Shown here piece after piece: positions 20,742-32,399 of a stretch of DNA of 64,000 nt. The translations under genes and the position numbers were made by a program. Position 1 is the first letter of the stretch, and every line of letters begins with the position of its first letter. Below the pieces are notes generated by a model, which saw only the letters and a program-made list of their open reading frames with translations, was not told where the DNA came from and searched no databases. The stretch is from Codonopsis lanceolata (lineage: Eukaryota > Streptophyta > Magnoliopsida > Asterales > Campanulaceae), in assembly GCA_013146195.2 (NCBI GenBank), contig CM028383.1, forward strand, positions 15,523,642-15,587,641. Reading direction: 5' to 3'.

Positions 20742-22637
20742 TATAATATTTATATTACAATAGAGTTCATTCTTACATATGTACAATTGACTAAAGTTAT
20801 TTAGAGGTTGATATTACTTATCTTAAAAAATTTAATGGTTGGATTCACTCTCACATTCACATGTGTGAGTAGTAGTTATCCACTTTTAACTCTCTATTTT
20901 CTATCACCCTGTTACAAAGTCACCCCATAAAATTAATATTATGAGCAGTCACATTCTGATATTAACCTTCTAAACCATTACCCCTTACAAAACATCAATC
21001 ATACATTAATATAATCTCACAACATAGATCAATTAATTGACTCACCATGAGGGTTGATTCTGCCTTAAAATCAAACGTTCATAGGTCAGTTACATATAAT
21101 TTCTTACAAATAACCCCCCTCAACTATAGGTCTGAGTCGAATAGCGCCCCTCAACTACCACTTGAAGTAATGTACCCTTCAACTGTAACATTTTTAAAAA
21201 AAATCGCACCTGTAGACACCTCAATTTTGTACCCCTGATATGTAACATAATATAAAATATCAAGACCGGTTAAAAGGACTAACGGATGTCAAGTTACAGG
21301 GTTTAAAATGCAAAAAATACAAAAGAAAAGAAGAATGCATAAACAGTGAATTGCAGGGGCCAAAGTGTTAAAATCAGAAAAGGAAAAAGGTTGGGCGCTG
21401 CCCACAGCCCCCTATGGCGTCGCGCCCACTTTATTGCCCTGCACTGTAGCTTTTGCCTTTTGGTGCAACCTTTTCAGCACGCAGTACAAGCTGCTTAGGC
21501 ACGGTTGATGATGCTTAACTACTAAGGAATCCCCAATCCTCGGCTATAAATAAAGCTTCCCGGCTTCAGAAATTCAGACACTTCACGCAGCAGTTTGTGA
21601 AAGTTTTCCTGAGAGAACGCCGAGGTTATTTCCTCTCCAGCCCCGAAGCTCTACTAAATCTCCCCCAAACACTAAAACTCTTCGGCCAAAGTGAACCTTA
21701 GCTACCCAACTAGGTTTCTGTCCTATTTCACAGGTTCCAAAATCCCAAAAGGAGCAGTTGCCCTGCACGAATCCAAACGTCAAATCCAGCCGAAGCAAGC
21801 AGTTGCTCTGCTCGATTCAAAACGCAATATCATGCAAAAGCAAGCAGTTGCTCTGCCCGATTTCAGACTCAGCAAGCAAGCAAGCATAAGCAAGCAGTTA
21901 TGCCGCCCGGATCCCGAGGCGAAAAACAACTAATCAGGGCAGTCACTCCGTCCGAATCCCAGCAACAACAAAAAAAAAAGACTTCCTTTCTCAAAAGGAC
22001 AGGGGAAGCACATCTAAAACCACCTAGTGGGCTTAAGTCCACGCATACCGGGTTCAGACACTCATGTTCCAGGAGGTAAATTATGTCCCCGAAGTTATCT
22101 ATTATAATTTATAAATTAAATATAAATATCTAATTAAGTTTTATTTTGGTTTATACTTTAATGTAATAATAGTTATATTTCATTTTCGTTTAAATTAGTT
22201 TCTTTTCTATCTTACCTTAAATGTAATAATTGTTATATTTTCCTTCTATTTTAATTATTTTATTTTATGTTTTTACTTTAATGTAAAGTAGTTGTATTTT
22301 TTGACAGTTTAATTAGTTTCTTTCCTGCTTATACGTGTAAATATAAATAAAATTTGTTACTAGCATAGCTATTTTATTCTTAAAATAGCTTATAAAAATG
22401 TTGTAATTATTCTTTAAGTTGTATTATTCTAGTTGTAATTTTGTTTTCTTTTCTTTAATAAATGTAAAGTAATCTCTTTTTAATTTCTTTATATATATAT
22501 ATATATAAATGTTTTCTGGAAGTCAAGATGTCATTTAGACGGGGCACTCACAACACCTTCTATTTAGACGTTACCGTTTCAATTAACGAAATCAAATATA
22601 CTGGCACCGTGTCATAGACACAGACACAAAGATCTAG
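20742..22637 (+). mobile_element. Helitron B family copy with a nested LTR
   Basis: The left part shares CACATTCACATGTGTGAG and later blocks with Helitron B. The right end has the GTGTCATAGACAC hairpin and GACACAAAGATCTAG. The element sits within the gene fragment that is continuous at 35194. Its inner sequence is itself interrupted at AAATCGCACC by an LTR (21211-22552). The exact 5' base is uncertain. Confidence 0.65.
21206..22557 (+). mobile_element. Solo LTR (Gypsy, Ogre/Tat-like) nested in a Helitron
   Basis: The LTR 21211-22552 starts TGTAGACACCTCAATTTTGT and ends CACTCACA. It is flanked by GCACC (21206-21210) and ACACC (22553-22557), a 4-of-5 target duplication. It has a TATAAATA box at 21545. 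Its first part is homologous to the minus-strand LTR ending at 49317. Around 21745-21900 a short unit AAGCAAGCAGTTGCTCTG recurs. A 24-bp word near the right end also occurs in the adjacent gene fragment, so the right border is not certain. Confidence 0.55.
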
Positions 22638-22793
22638 TAACATCTAATTAACATCTGGGGAGGGTATTTGACAATGAGAAAGTCAACAATTTTCTGGAAG
22701 TCAAGATGTCATTTTCCCCAATTGATAACATTAATTTTGATTCGTCGACTTATTGAACATTTTCCATTCCGGAAACTTGTAACCATATCCAAA
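22638..22793 (+). pseudogene. 3' part of the Helitron-split gene fragment
   Basis: GGGTATTTGACAATGAGAAA, AAGATGTCATTTTCCCC and TTCGTCGACTTATTG match 35256-35390. The part coding for LAVDYVRNCDRI is missing. It is followed directly by a MITE. Confidence 0.6.
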
Positions 22794-23030
22794 TACTACA
22801 TCTGTTCTACCTAAAAAAAATATGTATGATAAAATTAATTATTTATGGATATATAATTAACATAAGAGTTGTTAATAATTACAATAATATTTTAGTATAA
22901 TTAATATGTTAATATTTAATGCAGATGGTAAAGTTGAAATATAATTGTAGATATAATTTTTTTTAAATGGACTCTTAAACTAAAACATTTCAAAAAAATA
23001 CGGTGGAGTCTGCTTGAAACGGAGGCAATA
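22794..23030. mobile_element. Stowaway-like MITE
   Basis: A TA-flanked element of about 233 bp. Left end CTACATCTGTTCTACC; right end reads TTGCCTCCGTTTCAAGCAG on the other strand. It is related to the intron 1 MITE through the subterminal ACTAAAACATTTCAAAA. Confidence 0.55.
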
Positions 23031-23960
23031 TACAATTAATACATACACTTGTGATTTATTTCGTCTCTCTGTCTCTTTCCAGTTACGATGTGTTTTGTTC
23101 ATCTTCTATCTTCAATTATGAACAAATATTTCAAGGACATGAACGAGGAGTGAAGGCAAGTGAAAGTCAAGGGCTAGATCTCATCTTCGATCCCTGTAAA
23201 TTGAGGTAGGAAGCAGATGTAGGGGATTTATTTTTCCTTTTTATTTTTTTAATTTTAATTTTATTTGACTTCGAACTGTAAACGAGTGTGAATGTTGGTG
23301 ATGGTGGAGCAAGGGAGCTAGGGCGGTGTGTTTCTATTTAATTTTGTTGGTGAATTCGACTTCAAATTGTAATCGACAAAGCTTCACAAAACTACTACCT
23401 TTCAAGAACACTACTAATTGTCTGGATTTTTAAGAACATTTGATTATATATATTTTTTTGATGAATCGAGGCGGTGAAAAATCTTTAAAAAATTTATGAA
23501 CATGTTAATCTGAATCAGGGGAAAGGAATGAATGGATGGCGGAGATAACGGTGGACGGGAATTATGTTTGTTGTCAAGTAGGAAGAATAAAGATGAAGGG
23601 TATTTTCGGGTTATCTCAAAAAATTTAGATGGCTCATCCCAAAAAACAAACGGAGTAAGTAACGTGATACTCTTTGTAAAGTAGAGTTATCAAACTTTGA
23701 AAAAATGTAATACATGGTGAGTTTAACAGACTTTTCGCAATAATAATGTGACCAAATTGAGAATTGGAAAATGTTATCCTTACCACTAATCTTACAACTT
23801 TCGTTACAACTAAACCTTGAATTGGGGAAAGTTGTTTTGGACAAAAACAACTTTTCCCTTCTTCAAAGCTTAATTGTAGGAAAAATTATAGAATTAGTTG
23901 TAAGGCTAGCAATGTTGAAAATAATTAAACATATAATTAATGCATACATTTATGATTTGT

Positions 23961-23995
<35 letters not shown>

Positions 23996-24016
23996 AGTTA
24001 CAATGTGTTTTGTCCA
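23031..24016. other. Gene-less region carrying a direct repeat of about 100 bp
   Basis: 23034-23130 (ATTAATACATACACTTGTGA, CTTTCCAGTTACGATGTG, CAAATATTTCAAGG) is repeated at 23935-24021. The second copy is broken by the solo LTR and resumes at 28252. A CT microsatellite lies at 23962-23992. No gene is supported. Confidence 0.5.
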
Positions 24017-27000
24017 TCTTCTGTGACGACCCGACCCGGATCCCAGCACGGAATCCCGAGGTCGTGCCGCTAAACGAATACAAGATGAGGACAAGCACAA
24101 AGTAAATAATAGTGCAAGTCAAACAATAGAGCTATCAAGCTCTAAACATGAATGTGCAATCGTATAAAAAATACGGTTCAACAAAAATCTCTAAGATGTG
24201 GAAGCGTTAATAGAAAAAAGCCCCGAACTAATAAACTCGAAATCGACACCAATTGAAACCAAGATAGACTATTGTCCCAAGAGGAGAAATTACAAAACTC
24301 GCGTGCCGCAATATTGCAGACGCGGAACAAACCATCGGCACTCCAGACTGGCGTTTCAACAGGAATCCAATCTGATATAACAATTACTCAACGGCTAATA
24401 CAAATCGGGGTTAACAACAACAATAACAAGAGAAATGCTGAATAAATACCATGAAGTGAAGTATACACGCCCGACTAATAAAATCGGCGATAGGAAAGTA
24501 CAACAAGACTAGGAATGCTACCCAACTGTAAAGTTTATATAACTTTACTCAAAACGTCCTTAGCAGAAAAGAAGGACAAAATAATAGAAACAACACGATG
24601 CTAGATGGGACTCCGTGAGCTACGAATCGAAAGAAACAGCAACTGTGACAATCACGAACATATGATCTCAATTCAGCTATCGATCCATTGCACAACTACA
24701 GATAGGATCCCCACTACCTCAACACGTTTAACAAAACTACAAACTAGAAACAAGGCACGAAATGAGTCATAAAGACTTAGTATGCTACTACAAACGACAA
24801 TAACATAATATGAAACATTGTTATAATAATAATATCATCGCGTTACTACGACGAAGCTCGTGAAGACATGTTGTATACTTTACAAGAAACTTCTCCTTCT
24901 CACTTACTAAACTGTAGGGTGAAATTCTCTATTCAACACAAACCAAATGAATTAGAAAGTAAGTCTCATGAAAACATTACATGTAAGTATATATAACTTT
25001 ATATATACACATCAGGTCATTCATAAAATTATCATGTATAAGCATGCATGTATATTTATATATATGCATATCAAGCATTCATAGAATTGTCATGTATTAC
25101 TATGTATACCTACTGATACACACACCAAGTATTCAATAATGTGCAATCAAGATAAACATGATCGCTTTCGATTCCATGTTTCAATTAACACTTTGTTGTC
25201 ATATAAGTGCTTGAAATAAAACACATAAGAGGAGGATATGTTATAGAGCCGATATCGCGACATAGATCCTGAAATGAAAGGGGTGAAGGGGTTATCACGA
25301 GTGTATTTGTCAGATGTACGTGTATGATACATCGACCACGATAGCATTATTCCAAGTGCCCTTTTGGTTACGACAAGGTACTCTTCTCCCCTGTGATCAG
25401 TAGTGAAGGGTGCCTGCACGATTATGATACGATGATCCTTCACTATCACAAATCTCACAATTTGTGACGGCGATGCATCGTCTACCAGTGAAACAAGACA
25501 AGTATGCCAGCTGGACTAATGGAATGACAAGTAGATGTTTACTTGGCATTAAAATCAAGTAGAGAACGAGCTCGACAAGAGTGAACTCGTCCATGTCAGG
25601 TAGATGTTTACTCATATAACATCAAGTAGGAAGCGAGCTCGACAAGAGCGAACTCATTCAAGACAAGCAATCATGTTATTCACGACATGTTCACGATTAA
25701 TCATATAAATTACAATAGGAGCTCAATTTGGTCTCGAAAGTACAAGTGTCAAGTTGTCCACTCAATTCTATCCAAGTTCCAAAAGCTAGTAATCTAGTCA
25801 AATGGATTCCTAAGTGTCAAAGGATCTCACCACGATCCTAGTAAGGTCTAATCGTTACTTAAACTCGACTCCGTTTAGTCTTTGCTACAATTCATCCCAA
25901 ATAGGATACAAATGCTATATGCATTTCTATCATTTCTCTATGTTCACAATTCACATATATCTAAGAGTAAATCATGCTTTGAGCCAAGATATGAAATATG
26001 TTTATTAAATCATATTCGTAAAACAAGTAAGAAGAATTCAATCATTAACAAGGATCATGGTCAAGCTTTCTCATATCACAATGTAAATTAGAAGTAGGAA
26101 TAATTATATTGTCAAGGCTTGATATAATTACGTCAAAAGTCATAATATTGAAATAGACATAGAAGGTTATTTCTAGCACAATACAAGCTAAGTTTATAAC
26201 TTAATACTCACAATTCACATAATCCTCGAGGCTACCTAGTTTGTCTAGGTTTACCAAGCAACAACGTCACAAGCTATTCTTTCCACCTTTAAGTCCTTAA
26301 GGGTCCAAGATAGAGCATGTTGTAACACTACGAGGCTCCATTGAAGTTCTCTAAACGATAAGGGCCATGAAATACACTCAAAGGATAGACTCATGGGGTA
26401 TAGTCAAGACTCTTTAAGGTGTCCGGGCGATACTAATTCGCAAGACCGAGGCAATACAAGTGTGTCTTAGAAAATAGCTTAGTTCTCTTCGCGACATTTT
26501 ACTAGACTCTAAATGTAGAGTGCTAAGGTATATAACATCCCAATTCCAAATCATCCCGTAGATGGATTCTCTAATTCACCATCGTGGATTCCTAAAGATG
26601 TTCACAAGATTCTCAAGCAAGATTTCTATCGAGTCAATGAGGGTTCATGTTCACAAGGCGACTCTCGTGAGTCGGGGTTCCTATCATATTAAACTCCAAT
26701 TTCCATTTGAAGTCCACTACAGTCTAGATTGCACTCTTACAAGACATAGGACTTCATTTGAAGTCCACAAAATATCAATAATCTTAGTTAATAATTTGAC
26801 CATTTCAAATGTCCTTTAATCGAATCACACATTTGTGACCCGAGCATCCTCAATCCAACAACTAGCGATAAATTCACACTTAACGATATCCAAGGACTTC
26901 GATTAGAGTCTTAAGCCCTAAACCAATACCAAAACACCAAGTTGGTCTTACCCGATTAATTCTCGAGTTCTCGAAATTGCGACCTGACGAGCATGAAAAG

Positions 27001-27485
27001 TCATAGGAATTTATCATAGGGCTCAAATAACAACTTTTAGAATTAATTGACTCCATTTGGGTCAAATTACAAGGTCTCAAATTCTAGGTCAAGGCATAAA
27101 TTCGGGATTCACAATTCATCCGGGTTTCTAAACCCAATAACAATGAATCCTAAACCATAACAATTCCAATGTACCCAATAAAAATCATTTGTGCTCAAAT
27201 CCTAACTAACATATATTTATATCCACCAATAGCATATCATTTCGACATGTAAAACAACGATAAATCACGAGGAACAAGTCTCTAACAACCTAACATCAAT
27301 ATTAAGTTAGAAAGAGAAACTAGGGTTTAGGTAACATACCTTTTCCGTCCAATAAACTCGAAAGGAAACGAAAACAAACCAACGGAGAAGACTCTACTCG
27401 GCAAGGGCTTCGCGATGGTGGTCTCGGATTGTCAAACGAATGGCTAGAACTCTGGGAATTAACGAAACACACACTAATCTCACAC

Positions 27486-27525
<40 letters not shown>

Positions 27526-28251
27526 CTGAAGACGTGCGGTGATAATGAGGAGAGAGGAGGAGTGTTGCATCCATATAGGGTCTAAAAGACCAAAGGGTCC
27601 TCAAATGAGAGAAGGGGCAAGGGTAAAATAAGGGTAGAATGGAAATTTCACGTCAAAAATTGAGTTTGGAAGTCATCTGCTCGCAATAGGGAAAGTAACC
27701 GTTCTGGTGGTTGGGCCGAACACTTTTGAAGGTGTTCGGTTGAGGTGAATGAACATCTCTCAAGATGTTCGATTAGGCTAACCGAACGTCTCCCAGGATG
27801 TTCGATTGGGCTGGCCAAACATTTTCCAAGATGTTCGGTGGTCAAGTCGGAACAAGAATTCAAGTCTAAAACAAAGCCTAATGGGTCCAGGACTGAAGGT
27901 GAAGTACACGTTGGGTGAATGCAACTCAATGAAGCATAAAAAAATGTACTAAGACCTTAGGAGGCTCAACTAAACCTCAAGACAATGAAGTAATGACCCA
28001 GGGTATAACCGAGGTCACATGAAAGAATAATGTGAATAAACTCTCAATCGAGTCAAGTAACGAACAGCGTCAGTTTATGACTTGTAACTTTAACAAGTTA
28101 AAGTCTATGGGACATATAGAACTAAGGCATTGGCTTCTAGATAGCCTACCTACACATAACAATGTTCTCTCCTCAAGTCAAATAAGCGAGGTTACGGTTA
28201 AACGACACACAAAACGATCAAATACACGAAGGTTTGGGGTCTTACATCTTC
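24017..28251 (+). mobile_element. 4.2-kb solo LTR with perfect 5-bp TSD
   Basis: The LTR 24022-28246 (4225 bp) begins TGTGACGACCCGACCC and ends GGGTCTTACA, flanked on both sides by TCTTC (24017-24021 and 28247-28251). Rejoining the flanks restores the direct repeat seen at 23034-23130. No gag-pol is present. LTRs of this size with a TGT(G/A)... start and ...TTACA end fit Tekay/Del-like chromoviruses, which is an inference. It contains a CT run (27489-27521), an 88-bp tandem duplication near 25520-25680 and a TGTTCGG-rich array (27700-27850). No gene is supported inside. Confidence 0.8.
27700..27850. repeat. TGTTCGG/CCGAACA array
   Basis: Imperfect units of about 35-40 bp, each with CCGAACA or TGTTCGG words (GCCGAACACTTTTGAAGGTG and similar), are able to form local hairpins. 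Confidence 0.6.
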
Positions 28252-28287
28252 TATCTTTGTTATGACCAAATATTTCAAGGTAGCCCT

Positions 28288-28810
28288 TATAATTTAGGAT
28301 GCCGTTATTCAGCCCCCCTTTTCCTACGAGTTGACCCCCTCAAAATTTCCTAAAGTGTAAACTCCCTATTTTGTCCTTTCAATTAACCCCCAAAATTTTC
28401 CAAAATGTTCGGACAACATTGGCCGAACAACACTGTGTTGTTCGGATAGAGCATGCCAACGAACACTGTGTTGTTCGGCTAAGGAGGTTTGAACATTTTG
28501 GAAATATTTTTTTAAAAAAAACTTAATGTTGTTCGGCATGCCCCAGCCGAACAACACAGTGGTGTTCGACCAAGGAGGTCCTAACATTTTGTAAATATTT
28601 AAAAAAAAATTAAAGTTAGTGTTGTTCGACATGCTCTAGCCGAACAACACAGTTTTGTTCGGCATACTCTAGCAGAACAATTGAGGGGAGGGGGGCGGTG
28701 AAGGGGGGTCAACTTGTAAGGAGGGTAAAATAGGAAGAATGGGTTTTAAGAATTTTTGGGAAGTCAACTCATAGGAAAAGTGAGGCTGAATAGCGGCACC
28801 CTATAATTTA
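28288..28810. mobile_element. Mutator-like MITE with 9-bp TSD
   Basis: TATAATTTA (28288-28296 and 28802-28810) flanks a 505-bp element. It begins GGATGCCGTTATTCAGCC and ends with sequence reading GGGTGCCGCTATTCAGCC on the other strand. The interior holds several near-palindromes made of GCCGAACAACAC and GTGTTGTTCGGC. The 9-bp duplication and long TIRs indicate a MULE-derived MITE. Confidence 0.8.
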
Positions 28811-29589
28811 CTTGTTTTTCAACTGACATGATTTTTCAATAATGCCCCTAAAAATGTTGTCATGTACAATGCACATGTCTACTTCACCGACTCGACTCAG
28901 GTATTGCTTTATTGACAAAGTGATTGTGGATGAAACAAAAATTAAAATAGTTGTGTGGTAAATTTTGAGAAAAAACATATTTGGGTGATCAAAGTTGAAA
29001 AATCCCTATAGTTTTGCGTTTTATTTGCATTGTTTCCTATCTTATACGTTAAAATTTATTCCACATATAACTCTCCCACTAATGAAAGTTAAGAAGTTAA
29101 CGAAAGTTGATATGTGCTCAACACGTGAGGGTTATTTGTGCAATTTACATACTCTATTTTCCCTTTGAGTGACTTTCCTTTTCACTAATGGTTGAAGTCC
29201 ATTTTTTTCATCTTTTTTCTCCCTTTGCCCAGAAAATCAAACCTACGTTTACAAATTACAACATATTTACTTTTATTATTTCATTCTTTTCCTTTCACTA
29301 AATAATGTATGTCTAGAACCTAGATTCATTTTTGCTTCTTCCTCCCTTCAATTTACCTTCAAAAGTCAACACCATACCCCTCCCCCTCTTCGTCTTTCAA
29401 AATCGACCTTCATTGTCGTCAAAAACTCAAACCCATCCGTCGATTCTCCACTGTCACTCAAATATTACCAGTAAATAGGCACAAAATTCTTTCGGGTGCA
29501 AAGTGAGATTTAGTAAAATAAAAAATTGTCCTTTCAAAATTGCGTTTGGTAATAAAGGGGGCTTGCTTCAGGAAAAAACCCATTCATTA
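28811..29589. other. Gene-less stretch
   Basis: I see no ORF with family features and no clear element ends, apart from phrases such as TTTGCGTTTTATTTGCATTG that look like decayed repeat sequence. Confidence 0.5.
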
Positions 29590-30058
29590 TTATTATTAGG
29601 ATTAAATAATTATTTGGTCCCTTAAGTATCCAAATACTATGCGTTTGGTCCTTATACTTTTTTTGAAATGTGTTTGGTCTCTCAATTCGATTTTTTGGTC
29701 AATTCCCCCTTCCTACCATTACCATTACTAAAAAAACTAACATTGGCTAACTTTTCAAAATGTCCAAACTATAGGGGGTTAATGTACTTGGTCATAGAAC
29801 TGCTGCTCTTTTTCTTCATTACGAATGCATTTCCCTAAATTGTGTTTCCCACCCTAAATATCGACCTCCAATTTCGCTTATGTCCTCCCAATATTCTATC
29901 TCTCCCTGTTCACCGTTTGCCACTTACTAGGGTTTTAACACCGTTGGTGCTCTCTTTTTTTCTTTTCAAAACGGTAATGGAGCTCCAAATTTTCTTCAAT
30001 TTCTATTATCGAGGCATTAATGCCCTAGATTGCCTAAATTGACCCCTCTAAGAGTTGA

Positions 30059-30578
30059 ATGTCAGAGCCCCCGGGTGTAGGAACCATGAATTGTGCGGAT
30101 TAGGAGCCCTGACCAATTCTTGGACCGGCAGGGAACAAGGCGAGATCGGTGGCGGAGCTACGTAAGCCGGTTTCAAAACCTAAGACAAAAGTGGAGAAGC
30201 CAGAGGAAGTCAGCGCAGGTGCTAAAGGCAAGAAAGCTCTGTTTTCCATCGCCATTATTAATTCGCTTCCGCGGTCTAATTCTATTTCTACGCCGTCAAT
30301 TATGAGGCAGCAGGACCAGAAGGTGTTGAATTCCAACTTGTCGTTGAATGTGTCTTGTTCGTCGGATGCCTCGTCCGACTCCTCGCTTAGTCGTGTGTCT
30401 AGCTAAAAGATTAATCGACGGAATATAACGTCAACTACAGCCACTGTTAGGAGGAAGCAATGTGGTTTGAGAAGTGGAAGACTTGAGAATGTTGCTACTG
30501 AGTCTGATTATTCATCGGAGGCTTCAGCTGATGCTTCATTGGTGCGGAAGAGACGTGGTTGGGTGACTCCTAATACAG
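30059..30578 (+). pseudogene. Captured exon 1 of DNA-3-methyladenine glycosylase I
   Basis: Starting at an ATG (30059) the translation, across lesions, gives the plant TAG-family N-terminus: an MNCAD block, ILGPAGNKAR, then VLNSNLSLNVSCSSDASSDS and finally RRGWVTPNT at a splice donor (ACAG/GTTTGC, 30578/30579). In the complete enzyme the catalytic HhH glycosylase domain follows in later exons, and it is absent here. Stops interrupt the frame at 30101 (TAG), soon after (TGA) and at about 30404 (TAA). It is a non-functional capture by the surrounding Mutator-like element. Identification is from memory of the family pattern. Confidence 0.7.
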
Positions 30579-30707
30579 GTTTGCTCTACTTTCTTAGCCT
30601 CAAAATCTTTAGCATGTTTTGTACTGGAGATAATATGTACGTGAGTGTGTAGATTGCTTCGGTGCCACGAAGAGAGCTAAATTCGCGCTTGTTATTATGA
30701 CGCATTT

Positions 30708-32063
30708 GTTATAGTAGGATTAAATAATTATTTGGTCCCTAAACTATCCATAACATATGCATTTTGTCCCACTATTTTTTTCGAAATGTGTTTAGTCCTT
30801 ATACTCGATTTTTGTTAATTAAGAGATTCCCCCTTCACGGGGTTACCGTTAGTTTTGCCGTTAATTTTTTTTTGGAAATCCCAAATTTGCCCTTGCGTCT
30901 TTGGGTATCTTATGAAACCCTAAATTTGGTCCCAGTCTATCAAATATCCAGAGAAACCACGGTCGAACAATATCTAGATCTAAATTCACAAAAGATTTAA
31001 ACTTCTTCTTCTACAAAGGGAAAGAGATTCATCCGTTGCCGCCCCCCACTTGTACTTCCACGTAGCTGCTGGCCGACTCAACAATTGCAATTTCCTTCCT
31101 TGCAAGGTCAGGACTGGGCATCATCTGCATCCGAGTCGCTCCTTGAATCCGAATCTGAAAACACATACCAACCCTCAATCTATTCAGCATTCTCCCAACA
31201 AACAAGCTCAATTGGACATCAATACCAATCGCTACCAAACACTTTGCATAAGTTAACAAATCGATAGGCAAGATTCAATACCACTGGATGAGGATGAATC
31301 GTTGCTTGAGCTGCTTGAACTACTGGAATTGCTACCAGCATTACCATTACCATGAGGTATACTTTGGACATGCCCACCATCATCCTTCTCAATCTCCACT
31401 GGTGGGAAACTGCTCTCTGGCATCTCATCCCCAACAATGGCCAGAACAATTTTAGACTGAGAGGGAGAGACCACAACAATGGTTGCTTGACTCTTGGGAC
31501 ACAGAGAGACAGTTTGACAAATCGAGAATGGTGAAGCCATGATTATGGATTTTTGATTGTGAAGGGTTTGCCTCCTTCGAAGCCAAAACGAAAAGCCTCT
31601 TGACCTCCTTCCCTCTGGCCTCCTTCTCAATCTTCATCTCTCACAGCTCCAACTGTATACTCCATTATCGAAATCTGGGTCTGGAAGAAGAGATTAATTG
31701 GGAAGGAGGGTGACGATTTTTGTGGTAGTAATTGTCGTGTCTTCTTCTGTTGGAGCTCAATGATGCTCCCATTTTTTGATTCAGTAATTGTTAGGGATTG
31801 AAAAAGAAAGATTCAGTTACTTATCCCTTTTTCTTCCTTTTTCTTTTTTTTCTTTTTTATTTATTTTTATTTTGAACCATTAACATTACTAAGGGCAAAT
31901 TTAGAATTTCATAAAAAAAAAATTGACGGTAACCCCGTGAGGGAGGAATCTCTTAGCAAAAACCGAGTTTAAGAACCAAACACATTTCAAAAAAAGTCGC
32001 GGGACCAAACGCATAATTTGTTGATAGTTCAAGGACCAAATAATTATTTAATCCTTTATAATA
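30708..32063. mobile_element. Pack-MULE-like element (inner, nested)
   Basis: It has the same terminal repeat as the outer element (GGATTAAATAATTATTTGGT at 30717, inverse ending 32054). The flanks GTTATAGTA and TTTATAATA agree at 7 of 9 positions. It inserted after the glycosylase exon. The interior (about 30900-31790) has more GC than its surroundings and looks like captured genic sequence. Confidence 0.7.
31253..31630 (-). pseudogene. Captured genic fragment, unknown
   Basis: A minus-strand frame contains MASPFSICQTVSLCPKSQ (start at about 31540), IVVVSPSQSKIVLAIVGDEM and a Ser-rich end with about a dozen Ser codons, stopping near 31253. The frame is open for 125 codons, but I do not recognise the family. 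An alternative start lies at 31630. It is probably a piece of a host gene carried by the inner Pack-MULE; other frames here are shadows. Confidence 0.35.
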
Positions 32064-32315
32064 TTACAATGTAGGAATCCAAAACTTGTGTGAAGATTCT
32101 CGATTCAACCCTTCTTGTGAAAATAGTACATTAACTCCCTATAATTTAGACATTTTGAAAAAGTTAGTCAATGTTAATTTTTTTAGTAACGGTAACGGTA
32201 GGAAGGGGGAATTGACCAACAAAATCGAATTGAAGAACAAACACATTTCAAAAAAAGTAAAGAGACCAAATGCATAGTATTGGGATAGTTTAGGGACCAA
32301 ATAATTATTTAATCC

Positions 32316-32362
<47 letters not shown>
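32316..32362. repeat. (ATT)n microsatellite
   Basis: About 15 ATT units directly after the outer Pack-MULE. Confidence 0.95.
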
Positions 32363-32399
32363 GGTAATTAATGGTAGACCGACAATTTAAATAATAGTT

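Larger units (their letters stand above)
29590..32324 (+). mobile_element. Pack-MULE-like element (outer)
   Basis: Terminal inverted repeats of about 130 bp start GGATTAAATAATTATTTGGT (29599) and end with the inverse at 32315. A 9-bp TTATTATTA lies on both sides, although the site is inside an ATT repeat. The interior carries a host gene exon (30059-30578) and a second element of the same family (30717-32054). No transposase is seen. Confidence 0.75.

Noticed and set aside
23906..24122. Arg/Glu-repeat ORFs
   Set aside because: They cross a CT microsatellite and the LTR border; no domain.
25147..27929. ORFs inside the 4.2-kb solo LTR
   Set aside because: No family features, broken context, and the interval is defined as an LTR by its ends and target duplication.
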